Positions 24,430 to 34,602 of a DNA stretch of 64,000 bases are shown here, one piece after another. The DNA lies in contig NW_020290006.1 in assembly GCF_003144195.1 (NCBI RefSeq), positions 124,001-188,000 on the forward strand. Direction: 5' to 3'. This DNA comes from Ceraceosorus guamensis. Lineage: Eukaryota; Basidiomycota; Exobasidiomycetes; Ceraceosorales; Ceraceosoraceae. Both the position numbers and the translations under genes were made by a program. The stretch's first letter is position 1, and each line of letters begins with the position of its first letter. The notes beneath the pieces are model-generated. The model had not been told where the DNA came from. It worked only from the letters and a program-made list of their open reading frames with translations, and ran no database searches.

Positions 24430-27048
24430 TCAGTTCTGCAATCGTCTAGGCTGCAAAGCTTGTCCAACGACGTCTTGCGGGTGCCAGGCGGCCTCTTCCC
24501 GATAAGCTTTGATGGCATCGACACTCTGCTCAGCAGCTTCGAAGCCGATCTTGATCATGCGAGTATGCAGCTCGTGCTCCCTAACGTAACGCAGACCTTT
24601 GGCAGTGGAAGCGATGGTCAGGTCCAACATCCTAGACCGAAGGGCGAACTTTTTGTCTATTGCAGCTACAGTTGTGCTCAGTTGCCTCGTCAGACGGGTA
24701 AGAGCGCTAGGGAATGGTGATCGCTTGATTGCTCGCGCGACGTGTGACACGAGATGCTCTTGGCGTTGACGTTCAGGTGCGCTATCAAGCTCAGATTTCT
24801 CGTCGAGAGAAGCCTTTTGCTGTCGCTGCATGTGCGTCCCTGACGTGCTTCTTGAATTAGGAGGTGCTGCAGCTTCTAATTCGAGAGGTTGTGGGCGAGG
24901 CGACGAGGAAGGACTCAAACCAGCCGCGAGCTGCTTGAGCATAGCGCCACCTGCAAGTTTTGCCAGAGCTAATGGACCTTCCCATTCTTTGGGAATGGCA
25001 GTTTGCGGCCCCTCGGCACTCGCACCTTCGTCGTGGTCCTTAGTGCTCGCTGGCTCCACTCGGCTTGCAGTTGCTGCCAGGGTGGCAGCAGAAAGGCTGA
25101 GCGAGCGCAGCGACTCTTCCTCTGCTTTAAACCAGCCAGGCTCTGACTTCCTTTGTGTAGTATTGCCGACTGGTGCAGATGAAGCGCCGCAAGCGCAACG
25201 GCACGTGCACTCTGGGGAGGATGAAGATAAATTTCCCCGTCCTACATCGCCATGTCCGACCAGTTGATTGGCGGTGTAGCGCTCTGCCGCACTGGCCGCC
25301 ATGCTCATGCTTGCTGCAGCGAGCGTCAAACCAAGCTGGAGAGTGGGAGTAGCGAGCTTGTCGAGTACCATTCTAGGGACGAGCCACGTTGCTGACGAGC
25401 GTTGTGGTATCGTGACGGACGTGCTCGAGGAATGGATTTCTGTCAGAGTCGCCGTCTGCGCTTCGGATGCGGTCGGTAGATGGTGGTACACGTGGTGATG
25501 GTGATCGACACGATGACAAGCTTGGTCCTTTTGTGTTGTGTCGTGGGCACCAATGACTTGCAAGTCGCTCGCCAATGCAACATTTGCTGGTTCAGCCAAG
25601 CGTTCGAGCGCGCTGCGCAATGTCGAAGCAAGCGCGTCTCGCTGTCTAGCAGGTAGAGAGCGGGCCAGACCCTGCGGCATCGCCTCCAGTAGGTGGGTGA
25701 TGGAAGTCATGTAGAGGTCCAATGGCAAGCCTGGATCCTCGTCATCAGCAGAAGAGTCGGACGTGCAAGAGTCATGTTCCGAGGTTTCCAAGGCCGGCGG
25801 CACCGCCACAGGCGAAGGCGAGAGTACAGGCGCAGCCCGAGCCTGCGCTACGATCGTGGATGTGGAAGCACATAGATCTGTCTCATTTTCCTGCGGCGCC
25901 AAGCGCGGCGAGGGACAGGCGGAGGTCGTGCGTGAGGACGCGCGCAACAAGTTGATATCATCAATCTCGCTGACGAGACGGCCTTTCGTTTCGACCTCAA
26001 ACAAGCCTTGTACCGGCGATGCAGCCTCTGCGGAGCTGCGATATTCACATGCCTCTTCGTACTCGCTCGAGGGGCTAGCACGTCCACTCGTACTTCCACC
26101 TCGCAGCGCGCCAGCCAGCCAGGCAAAGCTTTGCCTGCGCGATGGTAGGGTCAAGAAACGTGAAGAGGTTCTAAGCTCCGGATTGGGACTCATCTCCAAC
26201 GCCGGGGTGCTAGCTGTGGATGAGCATCTCGAATGTGCCGGTGCTAGACGAGCATTGGCGGAGCTGTTGGTATCCTTGGGAGCGGACGGCCACGGGACAG
26301 CGTGAGTGCTGGTTGGAGGTGCTGCAGCTTGGCTAGGCAAACGAGATGCGGATGCCACATGGCGTAGTGTCCTCGGGCGAAGGTCGGCAGCGGACTGCAG
26401 ACCCATAGATTGAGACGATGCTATGGCGCTGCGCGTACGTTGCCTACGCTCGCGGCCCGAATCATGTGATTCCATGGCGCATTCAGCCTCATCACCTTGA
26501 CCAAAGTCCAGGCCGAGCCCGTGACTCGCATCAACCCAGCGACGAGAAGCATCTGACTCGAATGGTGAGGCTTGAAGCGTATTGGCGATGTGATGGTTAG
26601 AAGCAGCAGAGCTCAACCTCTTGCGTCTTTTCTCCGCTCTCGAGCTGCTTCGCATAGCATCGTCTAGTTGCGAGAGCGTGTTAGATGTTGCTCTGAGTCT
26701 ACGCGTGGATAATTTGGGCGTGGAAGCAAGAGCAGGAGAGTCTGATGTGGTGATCGCCTGATACCGGTCGTTGAAGTTGAGAGCATGCATCGAGCCCCTC
26801 GAAGTCTGCTGATTCCGAACGACCGGAGCGGTGGCCTGAGCCGCAAAGAAGTCGGCCCCGGGTGCGTAGCCTGGCGCTGCGTCTGCCCACGCACCCGCAG
26901 CCCCACTTCGTGGCCATGTCCTAGCAGATGCAGACTCGTTCAAATCCGCTCCATGCCCTACACCACTCTCTTCGATGGCAGTGTTGGAGGCAGACGGCGC
27001 CGGAGCCGGCGAGACGGGCCTCAAGAATGACGAGAGGCTGGGCAGCAT
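24430..27048 (-). CDS. Hypothetical low-complexity protein, 872+ aa
   Basis: One long open frame. The ATG at 27048 (MLPSLSSFLRPVSPAPAPSA) is the first in-frame methionine, but the frame stays open upstream to about 27168, where it meets a stop next to acceptor-like sequence (ctctaag, cttcag). An upstream exon is therefore possible; an ATG frame beginning at 27369 (MSLLLVPRAPHFNLYVI) is one candidate, though no junction joined the frames cleanly. The first 400 residues are Ser/Ala/Arg-rich and disordered. A helical block around residues 440-480 reads MTSITHLLEAMPQGLARSLP. A hydrophobic Ala-rich stretch (LGLTLAAASMSMAASAAERY) follows, then a Cys cluster (CTCRCACG), and a basic amphipathic C-terminus (MLDLTIASTAKGLRYVREHE). 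I do not recognise a family. The hydrophobic helices suggest lipid-droplet or membrane association, which is speculative. Confidence 0.7.
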   Translation of the reverse strand: MLPSLSSFLRPVSPAPAPSASNTAIEESGVGHGADLNESASARTWPRSGAAGAWADAAPGYAPGADFFAAQATAPVVRNQQTSRGSMHALNFNDRYQAITTSDSPALASTPKLSTRRLRATSNTLSQLDDAMRSSSRAEKRRKRLSSAASNHHIANTLQASPFESDASRRWVDASHGLGLDFGQGDEAECAMESHDSGRERRQRTRSAIASSQSMGLQSAADLRPRTLRHVASASRLPSQAAAPPTSTHAVPWPSAPKDTNSSANARLAPAHSRCSSTASTPALEMSPNPELRTSSRFLTLPSRRQSFAWLAGALRGGSTSGRASPSSEYEEACEYRSSAEAASPVQGLFEVETKGRLVSEIDDINLLRASSRTTSACPSPRLAPQENETDLCASTSTIVAQARAAPVLSPSPVAVPPALETSEHDSCTSDSSADDEDPGLPLDLYMTSITHLLEAMPQGLARSLPARQRDALASTLRSALERLAEPANVALASDLQVIGAHDTTQKDQACHRVDHHHHVYHHLPTASEAQTATLTEIHSSSTSVTIPQRSSATWLVPRMVLDKLATPTLQLGLTLAAASMSMAASAAERYTANQLVGHGDVGRGNLSSSSPECTCRCACGASSAPVGNTTQRKSEPGWFKAEEESLRSLSLSAATLAATASRVEPASTKDHDEGASAEGPQTAIPKEWEGPLALAKLAGGAMLKQLAAGLSPSSSPRPQPLELEAAAPPNSRSTSGTHMQRQQKASLDEKSELDSAPERQRQEHLVSHVARAIKRSPFPSALTRLTRQLSTTVAAIDKKFALRSRMLDLTIASTAKGLRYVREHELHTRMIKIGFEAAEQSVDAIKAYREEAAWHPQDVVGQALQPRRLQN

Positions 27049-28046
27049 TGCGGTGCCAGGCGCGAGAGGTTGGTGGTGTGAGGTCGCGTGTCGAGTCGAC
27101 TCCGGGTCCTTGAGTTTGTGCGTGGGCGAAGAAGCCGTCGAGCTGAAGCTTAGAGGCAATACACGATGTCAGTCAGCGTAGCGAGGAGCGTTGCGTTGCT
27201 CCTGTGAGCCAAGAAACATCGCGTGGACGTCTCGACGAGGTAGCCTTCTGCGCAGATGTGAAACTAAGCGCACCGATGGTAAGCGCAAGGCGTCGGATGC
27301 AAGCACTGTGAGGTTGGTGATGACATAGAGGTTGAAGTGCGGGGCCCGTGGGACGAGGAGGAGTGACATAGCAGACAGAGAGAATAGGAGGGCTGTCTGT
27401 GAATGGAGTGAGCTAGCCCGTCAATTTCACATCGCTCAGATCGGATCCCCGTTTGCAACAAAAGGCTCGTGAAAAAGATGCAGATAACATGTCTCGCGCG
27501 TCGGAGCCGATGGTGTGTGCATGCATGCATATTTGCATTCACAACGGTCCGCCGATCCGCCTGTGCATGCGCCCTCGGCGGGGCTCGGGCACCGGGCACC
27601 GGCGCGCATGCAGCACCTTGTCCCAATTTTGGTGGACATTTCCGCCGCGGACTTGGGCGGTGGGTTCAAGTTGCACGACTCGCCCACCGTTGCTTGCCGG
27701 GTACCGGATATGACATGCTTTCTTTTCCGTTGCGCAGCAGAGTCCGTGCGCAAATCGTAGCACCCTCTTCGCTTGACTCTGGCTGCGTGTTCAAAAGTCA
27801 TGTCATGCGCGCCAACTTCAGCCAAAGGGCCGGTCCTACGACCGGTGCGTGGGGCCCTGGGCTGGTGAGAGCAGATTTCAAGACTGTGCAGTCACGGCCC
27901 GCGTCGAAGCATCGTCTTAGGCGTCCTCATTCGTGATTCGCGTTGCATAGATGCTCAAAAATGATGCTGTTGCAACCGTCGCAAATCCACACATGGAGCA
28001 AGGGCTTTATTCGTAGGCTCTAGCGCAGGTGTGGAATACATGACGA
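27049..28046. other. Region upstream of the 872-aa gene and downstream of the RGG/RS gene
   Basis: Probable 5' exon or leader of the minus-strand 872-aa gene up to about 27370. Then GC-rich sequence with CA/TG-rich patches (gcatgcatgcatatttgc around 27520). The intergenic motif cattcgtgattcgcg lies at 27928-27942. Plus-strand frames at 27469-27936 are Cys/Arg-rich and look like chance translation. Confidence 0.4.
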
Positions 28047-30632
28047 TCAGACAAAAAGTCCCTTTTCTCGCCCTCTGCGTCTTTCCACCTCTCGACGCTC
28101 CTCCTCCACGCTAGCAAGCTCAGCCCCTGTGCGTGCCTTCTCAAGCGCTTCCAAAGTGATGTCCCTCTTCAAACTTGCAGCTTCCAACTCCCTGTCCGCA
28201 TCCTTGACATCCCTTTGGGCTGCCCTCAGATTTGCTCGAGCAGAGTATAGTCCAAACACTGAGGTCAGTCGCGATGTCTGCACAGACAGTAACTCCAGCG
28301 CGATGTTCGGATCCATTTTAGGATACAATTGCTGTGCTAGCGCAGCTGTGGGTATTTGCAAACCGTTGCTGGTCAGCCCGGGCGGCTTTTGCGATTGAGA
28401 CCTGGAAGAAGGCCCAGTAGGGATCGCGCCGTCATTTATACCGGCGGCAGGACCTGTCGGTGGTCCGCTGAGGGACCCTCCTCTGGAAGCGAGTGGTGTG
28501 CGGGAAGAATACGCAAAAGGAGTGCCCGGCACAGCAGGGGTGTTTGGAGTCACGTTGCTGAAAGTGCCTCCAGGCGTCGGTCTGCCGCCCGGGGTGGAGC
28601 TAGCGCTTGTCGCGATCGGATTCAATTGCGAAAACGACAATCTAGAGAGACCAGGGGGCGGCGCCATTGCCGGTCTAGCTTGCTGCGATTGTGAGCCTGT
28701 TTGCTGTCGCGAGTGGACGCTGCTCTGAGATGCACTCGCGAATGAGTCTTGGCGGGCATGCTCCGCAACCGCAGGCTCGACCGATTGGCCCACGGACGTT
28801 TCCGCCTGGGACGCCTGTTGTTGATGTAGGTGGGAGTGATATCGTTCCGCCTCTATTTCTGCGTTGTCGCGCAACAAAGAATCTGCCTGACTATGTTCAT
28901 CTGAATAGGGGGGATACTCAGGGTGCAATTCGCCTTGTTCGGGTTGCACTGCTTGCTCTTGTTCGCCGGCATCGCGCATGGTCACCTCGGATTGTCCGGC
29001 GTGCAGGTAATTTGGCACCGGCAGCAGGTCACTGACGAGTGGTGCGCCACCAGCATCCTTTTTACGCGCAAGCGATCTTGCTGGAGGGTCAGGGGGTCTG
29101 TGGAATGCAGTTCCTGCTGGTCCAGTGCTAGCGTGGTGGTGTGGCCCTCTGGGACCAGAAACAGGAGGAAGTCCCATTCTCCTACGATACGAAGGGCCAG
29201 TGGGTGGTCGGACATTACCGAAAGTGCTTGCCGGACCAGTAGGTGTGGCTGGTTTAGATGCCTCTGTCTTTGCAGTGTCCGTGGAGATTGCGGGACGTGA
29301 CGAGCCCGTTCCGTTGGGCGGGGAGACATGTGAGACTTGCGGTTCGCGGTCATTGCTCGCCCCGACCCCGGCGGAAGACTTGCCGGCACGCCGCTCTGCC
29401 TCAGACGTGGTGGTCGCGTGGCGTGTGCTGGCTTCTGGAGAATGCGATCGGTGCGCAGGGCTCCGCGCTTGTCTCCGCGGTTCTGAGGGAGCACGTGAAG
29501 AAGCGTTCTCCCGTCGATCTGGCGTTCGATCCCTTTGTGGTCTTGACGAAGCCGGCCAGAAACGAGCAGAATCACCATCGCGCTCGTCTTTGCGATCGGA
29601 GAGTGCAACTCGATCGCCTTTTGCCATTGGTGCACGCGCAGAGTGAATCTCTCGGTCTCGCTGGCGCTCCCGCTCCCACTCCAATTCGCGATCTCTTCTG
29701 TCTCTCGCTCTGGTGCGTTCTGCATTGGCGTCCCATTCGCTTCTCTCCCTTTCGCGGCTTCGAGGCCGAGCACGATCGAGTGGACTGACTGCTCGACTAG
29801 CTGTACGGCTGTGTCCCTGCGACTGCGACTGGCTTACTGGGCTTCTGCTCGTCCTGCTGCCGAGTCTCGAAGTCTCGGCATCTGGCAACGCTTCGTGTCG
29901 CGATGGCGTGGAGTAGCGGCTGCGATTTGCCCTGCCCCAATCTCTGTCGGGGTCTGGCCCACGCCTATAGCTGTCCATGTCCCAATCCCTCTCCCTCTCC
30001 CTTGGCCTCGGTGCGCTGTTGTAACCTCTGGCAATCACGGGCTCGTCGTACCGACTTCTTGGAGCTGCGCGTACTGGAGAGCGGTGGCGTGGTTGATAGG
30101 AGCTTCGAGAATACCTGGGAGGCGACCTCTCTCGGGGTCCTCTGACAGCGCGCTCTTCGAAGGGCCTGTTGCGCGGGTTGAGCCTATCAATATCTGCGGT
30201 GAACGACACCGAGGGGCTCGCTTGACGGGTGGAGTCGCCGCGCGGTTTGGGAGAGCCAGGAGGTGACGGCGCGATCTCACCAGCTTCTAGCTCGTCAGAG
30301 TCGCTTCCTTCCTTCTCTTGCGGCTGGTGTGCATCTAACTTGGCAGTGGCGTGAGGTGACTCGGTGGCGGATGTGGAGCCAGCGGTAGGAGTCGCAGCAG
30401 CACCCCATGCACGCACTGGTCGACCCGAGGCCGCGCCAGAAGCGGCGGCGGCAGCATCGATATTTGCGCCGGTCAGCTTCGGCGGTGCGGAAGGATCGTC
30501 TCTGGCGCGCTCGCCCCTGCTGTAGTCTCGAGATGCCCTTTCGAAGCGATGATCCCCTCTCCCTCTGCCCCTGCCGCGTCCGTAGCTTGGCTCCCTGGAC
30601 TCTCCAGAGAACCGCCCTCGTCCTCTATACAT
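28047..30632 (-). CDS. RGG/RS-rich hypothetical protein, 861 aa
   Basis: Single-exon frame with a clear ATG at 30632. The N-terminus is an RGG-type box (MYRGRGRFSGESREPSYGRG followed by RGRGRGDHRFERASRDY), typical of RNA-binding or methylated nuclear proteins. Residues about 160-400 are rich in Arg/Ser/Asp/Glu dipeptides (RS-like, e.g. RDRRDRELEWERERQRDR), as in splicing and mRNP factors. The middle is Pro/Ser/Gly-rich and disordered. The last about 100 residues form a predicted charged coiled coil (LRAAQRDVKDADRELEAASL, then VEEERREVERRRGREKG). There is no RRM, zinc finger or other catalytic or binding fold that I can see. A nuclear RNA-associated role is an inference from composition only. 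No orthologue recognised. Confidence 0.8.
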   Translation of the reverse strand: MYRGRGRFSGESREPSYGRGRGRGRGDHRFERASRDYSRGERARDDPSAPPKLTGANIDAAAAASGAASGRPVRAWGAAATPTAGSTSATESPHATAKLDAHQPQEKEGSDSDELEAGEIAPSPPGSPKPRGDSTRQASPSVSFTADIDRLNPRNRPFEERAVRGPRERSPPRYSRSSYQPRHRSPVRAAPRSRYDEPVIARGYNSAPRPRERERDWDMDSYRRGPDPDRDWGRANRSRYSTPSRHEALPDAETSRLGSRTSRSPVSQSQSQGHSRTASRAVSPLDRARPRSRERERSEWDANAERTRARDRRDRELEWERERQRDREIHSARAPMAKGDRVALSDRKDERDGDSARFWPASSRPQRDRTPDRRENASSRAPSEPRRQARSPAHRSHSPEASTRHATTTSEAERRAGKSSAGVGASNDREPQVSHVSPPNGTGSSRPAISTDTAKTEASKPATPTGPASTFGNVRPPTGPSYRRRMGLPPVSGPRGPHHHASTGPAGTAFHRPPDPPARSLARKKDAGGAPLVSDLLPVPNYLHAGQSEVTMRDAGEQEQAVQPEQGELHPEYPPYSDEHSQADSLLRDNAEIEAERYHSHLHQQQASQAETSVGQSVEPAVAEHARQDSFASASQSSVHSRQQTGSQSQQARPAMAPPPGLSRLSFSQLNPIATSASSTPGGRPTPGGTFSNVTPNTPAVPGTPFAYSSRTPLASRGGSLSGPPTGPAAGINDGAIPTGPSSRSQSQKPPGLTSNGLQIPTAALAQQLYPKMDPNIALELLSVQTSRLTSVFGLYSARANLRAAQRDVKDADRELEAASLKRDITLEALEKARTGAELASVEEERREVERRRGREKGLFV

Positions 30633-31832
30633 GGCGACTCAAGCAGAGGATGGCACGAATGAGGACGAAATGGGCTGCAGTAGTATCGGGTCAGCTTGGC
30701 AGGCCTGGATAGGTATGATGAAGAGATGCGCAATGGAGGGGCATGATCTGATGGCACCCGAGTGCGGGGGTTAGATCATGGATGGCAAGGGGTTGCAATC
30801 TGGTTGCTGCATAGTCGTGGGTGTGCAGAGAGGTATGAGTACTCGTGACTCACAACTCACGACTAGCAAGCGCACTTCTTCCATGTCGCGACGGCCCTCA
30901 CGTGACTCGATCTCTGCATGCTATTGAAGATTTCAAATTCAACATTCACGATTTGTTCATTTCACATGCACTCTTCTTCTTGAATCCGTGCTTCGCGACC
31001 ATAAACGACTTTGGGGCCATGCCTTCAAAGAGGATTCGCATCCACTGCATGATGGATGCTGATGGCTTCCGGCCACGGTCGTCAATGCTCTCTGACTCTT
31101 CAGCCTCACAACGCTCGGGAAGGCAAAGCAAGGAGCGCACTTGACTTGTGCTTCAACTTCACTCCCGACTGCTGTGGCAATCGTTCGCCGATTGCTCCAA
31201 CGCGTATAGGTGCCTGATGGCTGAGAACTTCAAGCTTTTGGCAGATAGGCAGGCATGCCGCAGGGATCCTCAACTCGTATCGTATCCAGAATCGTAAAGG
31301 TGAATGAAGGCAGCGCCAGTGGCCGTTACCAGAGGCTCCCGTTGCCTCGCTCGTGCTCGTGACGCATACCTTTGCTCTTGGGGAATCTTCCTCGCGTGAA
31401 GCCTGTATTAGATCGGATCTGTTCCCGCCACCGCCACCGCAAAACGCCTCAGCGGTGTGTTGTGAGCCGCATCAGGGAGGTACTGTACACGACGACGGAA
31501 GAAGTGATATTGTCAACATCCTTACCATTCAAATTGTGAATTGTGAATTAGATGCCAATCACAACCCTGATATGATGAGTCTGGGTGCTGCTATTATTTG
31601 CAGTCTCGGCCCATGTCCGGCTTGTGCGGACAAATGGCCCTCTGACCGCTCTGCCAGCAGTTTTGCCACCCAGCTTCATTCACCATTCTTCGCGGATAGT
31701 GTGTCGCGGTGGCACCAAGATGCGCGCAATGACTTCATCCAGGTCTGTCTCATCCGCTCTCTATTCTTCTGTACGATTGTTGAGTCACTCGAGCCCCTCT
31801 CATAACGATCGATCGATATCAACCATAACAAG
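30633..31832. other. Intergenic region with dispersed AT-rich motif copies
   Basis: 1.2 kb between the divergent RGG/RS gene and the small secreted protein gene. It carries several forms of the dispersed intergenic motif (actcgtgactcacaactcacgac near 30841; tttcaaattcaacattcacgatt near 30930; tcaaattgtgaattgtgaatt near 31529). No gene is supported; the open frames are short and overlap on both strands. Confidence 0.45.
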
Positions 31833-32246
31833 ATGTCTTGGAAATCGATCGCACTCCATCTGCTCGCCGCGAATGCCTTGGTCCTTGGGCATCCGCTTGG
31901 CCATTCTATGTCGGCAGCAGCAGCAAAAGCGGAGAGCGAAGGGTTGCGCGAAGCCGTTGCAGCACCAACAGCTCGGGTCATCACCACCTTTCACCACACG
32001 CACAAGGTGCCGGCCAAGTGGGAGCCTAATCGCAACTACCTCGAAAAGGTCAAGGATGAGATCAGCCTTTCGGAGCACGTATTCTATCGTCATCATCCAG
32101 ATCACGGTTGGACCGTGTTCAATGGCAATGAGCAAAAAAAGCCAAAGACGGAGCCTCCTTTGGACTTCATCGTCAGTATGCGCTCCTGTGTGGAAGTCTC
32201 GAGTGGAGGCGATATGGTCACAGTGTCGGCATTCGAGTATCTGTAG
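31833..32246 (+). CDS. Small secreted protein, 137 aa
   Basis: A single exon. The N-terminus is a good signal peptide: MSWKSIALHLLAANALVLG, with probable cleavage near GHP. The mature part is about 115 residues and hydrophilic. It opens with an Ala-rich segment (SMSAAAAKAESEGLREAVAA), then HHTHKVPAKWEPNRNYLEKV, and ends MVTVSAFEYL. Only one cysteine is visible (SMRSCVEV), so it is not a disulfide-rich effector. I do not recognise a family. It sits alone in an intergenic-rich stretch next to a second secreted-type gene (PEBP-like, 33420). A secreted or effector-like role is inferred from the signal peptide and size only. Confidence 0.65.
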   Translation: MSWKSIALHLLAANALVLGHPLGHSMSAAAAKAESEGLREAVAAPTARVITTFHHTHKVPAKWEPNRNYLEKVKDEISLSEHVFYRHHPDHGWTVFNGNEQKKPKTEPPLDFIVSMRSCVEVSSGGDMVTVSAFEYL

Positions 32247-33419
32247 CAGCGTGCCAACTGCGTGCTCATCCCCTTTCTTACCCGCTTTCTTACAGCGCCA
32301 AGCGTACGGGCCCTCCATGAGGGTCACGGAAGAACCGGTAGAGAACATCCCCGCAATGAAGTCCCGCTACTGATGATATCAACATCCCAGAGCCCAGGCA
32401 CGGTGCGTGCGCCTATAGTCGATCAACAAGTAGATTCAAGCAGATCCAAGACAACCACATGCACGATACACTCGCGCCTACACACGCTGCCTGCGCTGTG
32501 ACGCTAGAGCGCCAACAGGCACGCGGAGTGTGAAGATTGGCGCTGCATATTTCCCTGCATGTACGCGGGTGCTGACCGTCGTTGACCTTTCGCTACTTTG
32601 CCCCGCACCCGCACCGCGAATTGTTTTCTTGGCGATCGTCGAGGAAGCTCACCTGGCAATTACGGGTCATGAGTGCGCGTTGAATATGATCGTCAGGCAG
32701 CGCCCTCCTGACGATCGGCACGCCATTCGTAGACGTGAGTGGACGGAGCACATGGAAGCGGTCGCCGAATCGTGCTGCTATTCTTGAGTGAAGGCTCGTG
32801 GTTGCTCCGGCATCCACAGCTTGAGCCTCGGGCTCGAAGCATCCAGTCACACTCCGAGCAGAACTTGAGCTGTGTGCCCCCACAAGGGGAAATGTGGGTT
32901 CTGGCTAACGCCGCGATGTGCGCACGCAAGTCCACCCGTTTGTCAAGGCTAGGAAAGGGTATCTGCGCTCACGGCAAATGTAGAGGGGGCTTCTGTGAGA
33001 GGTGAACGAAAGCATCGTTCTCACTAGCGCTCCTATCGTAGGGTCCACCGCCGCGTAGAGGATTGTCCGCTCGTCGTTGCCAAGGTCTTGCGTAGCGCTA
33101 GATCGAGCCCAGGCAGTTCTTCGCTCATCGTCATGCTCCATACTTCTCGACTGCTGTCCGCGAGGCCAATTCCTAATCGATGTCTTGGGCGCGAGAGCTT
33201 TGAGACCACGTCTCAGTCTGGCGGCTTGAGGAGGGCTAGAGCGAATTAGCGACGGAAAACAGCGTTCTAGCTGTGGGGCCGAGAGGAAGCAATTTGTTGT
33301 GTCATCTTCGCACCCTTATATTCAAACACATACGTCTTCCTGGACCACACGCTGAGACGCCACTCTCACCTCCCACGTTCCACCTACACCAAGCCGTCGC
33401 TCCGGCCAACTTCCTCACC
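32247..33419. other. Intergenic, promoter side of PEBP-like gene
   Basis: No supported gene in 1.17 kb. Short frames on both strands overlap and lack family features. The 3' end contains the probable TATA element of the PEBP-like gene. Confidence 0.45.
33316..33324 (+). promoter_or_regulatory. Probable TATA element of PEBP-like gene
   Basis: The sequence ccttatattc lies about 100 bp upstream of the ATG at 33420. It is the only TATA-like run in the near upstream region. Confidence 0.4.
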
Positions 33420-34226
33420 ATGAAGCTCGATCAATTCGCCATTGCAATTACCGCCGCCCTGCTGATGCTCAGCTCATCAGCTGTCGCATCGCCTCTCGAC
33501 ACCTCGAAGCTCACCGTGCGGCAAGCCAAGCACGAGCAGTGTCTAGCCAACAATGCGCAGAATCGTGCTCATCAGCTCAAGCAGATGAGAGATTCGGGTC
33601 TCATTCCAGAAGCGCTACCCGAATTCGATCCAAAGACGGTCATCACCCAGTCCTTTTCCGGCAGATTCTACGAGACGGGAGATGGTGTCAATCCGCTCAC
33701 TCAGACGCTCTTTGCGCCTGCCGTATACTTTCCGCCGGCCCGCGGTGCCGATAGAGACACGAAGTACACCCTCATCATCAACGACATCGATGCTCCCCCT
33801 CCTCTTGGCATTCCTTCCTTCCTCCATTGGTTCAGAAGAGGTCTTTCGGCTTCATGCGGCCGTCCAGCTTCCCAATCAGGAGAAGATGTGAGATTCGTGA
33901 GTAAATTTGTCCACTCGCAAAGCAACGCTTGGGCAATCGTTGATCGTGTGTCCGCGTCAACACCACAGTACTTTCCCGCCACGCCCCCTCCCAACCTAAG
34001 CAACCCAGCCGGTCACAGGTACACCGTCAGCGTATTCCGCGAGCCTGCTTCCGGTTACAATCCCTCGCAGCTCGAGTATCTGCTCAAGTTGGTTAGCTTC
34101 GATGTGCGCGACTTTATCCAACGCACCGGTGCGGAGCTGGTAGCGGCAAGCTACTACACTGCCGCCATCCCTGCCGAGGACGGCCTCCTCAGCCCTGTTC
34201 TACCCAAATTGGGTGGTGTACTCTAA
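33420..34226 (+). CDS. Secreted PEBP (phosphatidylethanolamine-binding-like) protein
   Basis: 268 aa, single exon. ATG at 33420 opens a strong signal peptide (MKLDQFAIAITAALLMLSSS then AVASPLD). In-frame sequence continues upstream to 33273, but the signal peptide and TATA spacing favour 33420. The PEBP fold is recognised from the N-terminal strand region (ITQSFSGRFYETGDGVNPLT), the ligand-site strand (YTLIINDIDAPPPLGIPSFL) followed by HWFRRG, and the late block HRYTVSVFREPASGYNPSQL. The canonical DPDxP is replaced by NDIDAP and the usual GxHR by GHRY, so anion binding may be altered. Family role: lipid or small-ligand binding, protease or kinase modulation; in fungi, secreted forms have unclear roles. 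Confidence 0.85.
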   Translation: MKLDQFAIAITAALLMLSSSAVASPLDTSKLTVRQAKHEQCLANNAQNRAHQLKQMRDSGLIPEALPEFDPKTVITQSFSGRFYETGDGVNPLTQTLFAPAVYFPPARGADRDTKYTLIINDIDAPPPLGIPSFLHWFRRGLSASCGRPASQSGEDVRFVSKFVHSQSNAWAIVDRVSASTPQYFPATPPPNLSNPAGHRYTVSVFREPASGYNPSQLEYLLKLVSFDVRDFIQRTGAELVAASYYTAAIPAEDGLLSPVLPKLGGVL

Positions 34227-34602
34227 ATCAACAGCACCCTAGCTGCCACGCGGCGCCGCCCTTTAGCCCAGAATTCTAACCCGTTGTTGCGCTTTTCTTT
34301 GCTTTCCTTGCTGCCCACCGCGTAGTGCATACCTTTCCCTTCTCTCCCTGTCCTGCGCGCACCGTGTCAAGACTTCGGTGCCCCTTGTATGCGATCATTT
34401 ATGCCGACAAGACTGCCACATCTACCTTGCGCAGCTGTTTTCCAGACATCGAGAGCAAGTTATCGATTGACCCGGCCACACGGCAGCGGAAATGATGTAC
34501 AGCCATTGCGGAATCGCTCCGTGTGTTGTAGAGTCATTTTCTTGTTTGGGATCAGCGATCGCGCAAAGCTATCGCTCTGTCTGTTCGCTCGTAATGGGCG
34601 CT
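34227..34602. other. Convergent intergenic, PEBP-like / SAR1
   Basis: Short 3'-to-3' spacer. I see nothing in it beyond presumed untranslated sequence. Confidence 0.5.

Noticed and set aside
27469-27936. Plus-strand frame of about 155 codons
   Set aside because: Cys/Arg/Trp-rich with no domain, overlapping frames on the same bases, and located in a probable upstream region.
33273-33419. Upstream extension of the PEBP-like protein
   Set aside because: The in-frame upstream part has no signal-peptide character and contains the TATA region; the ATG at 33420 starts a good signal peptide.
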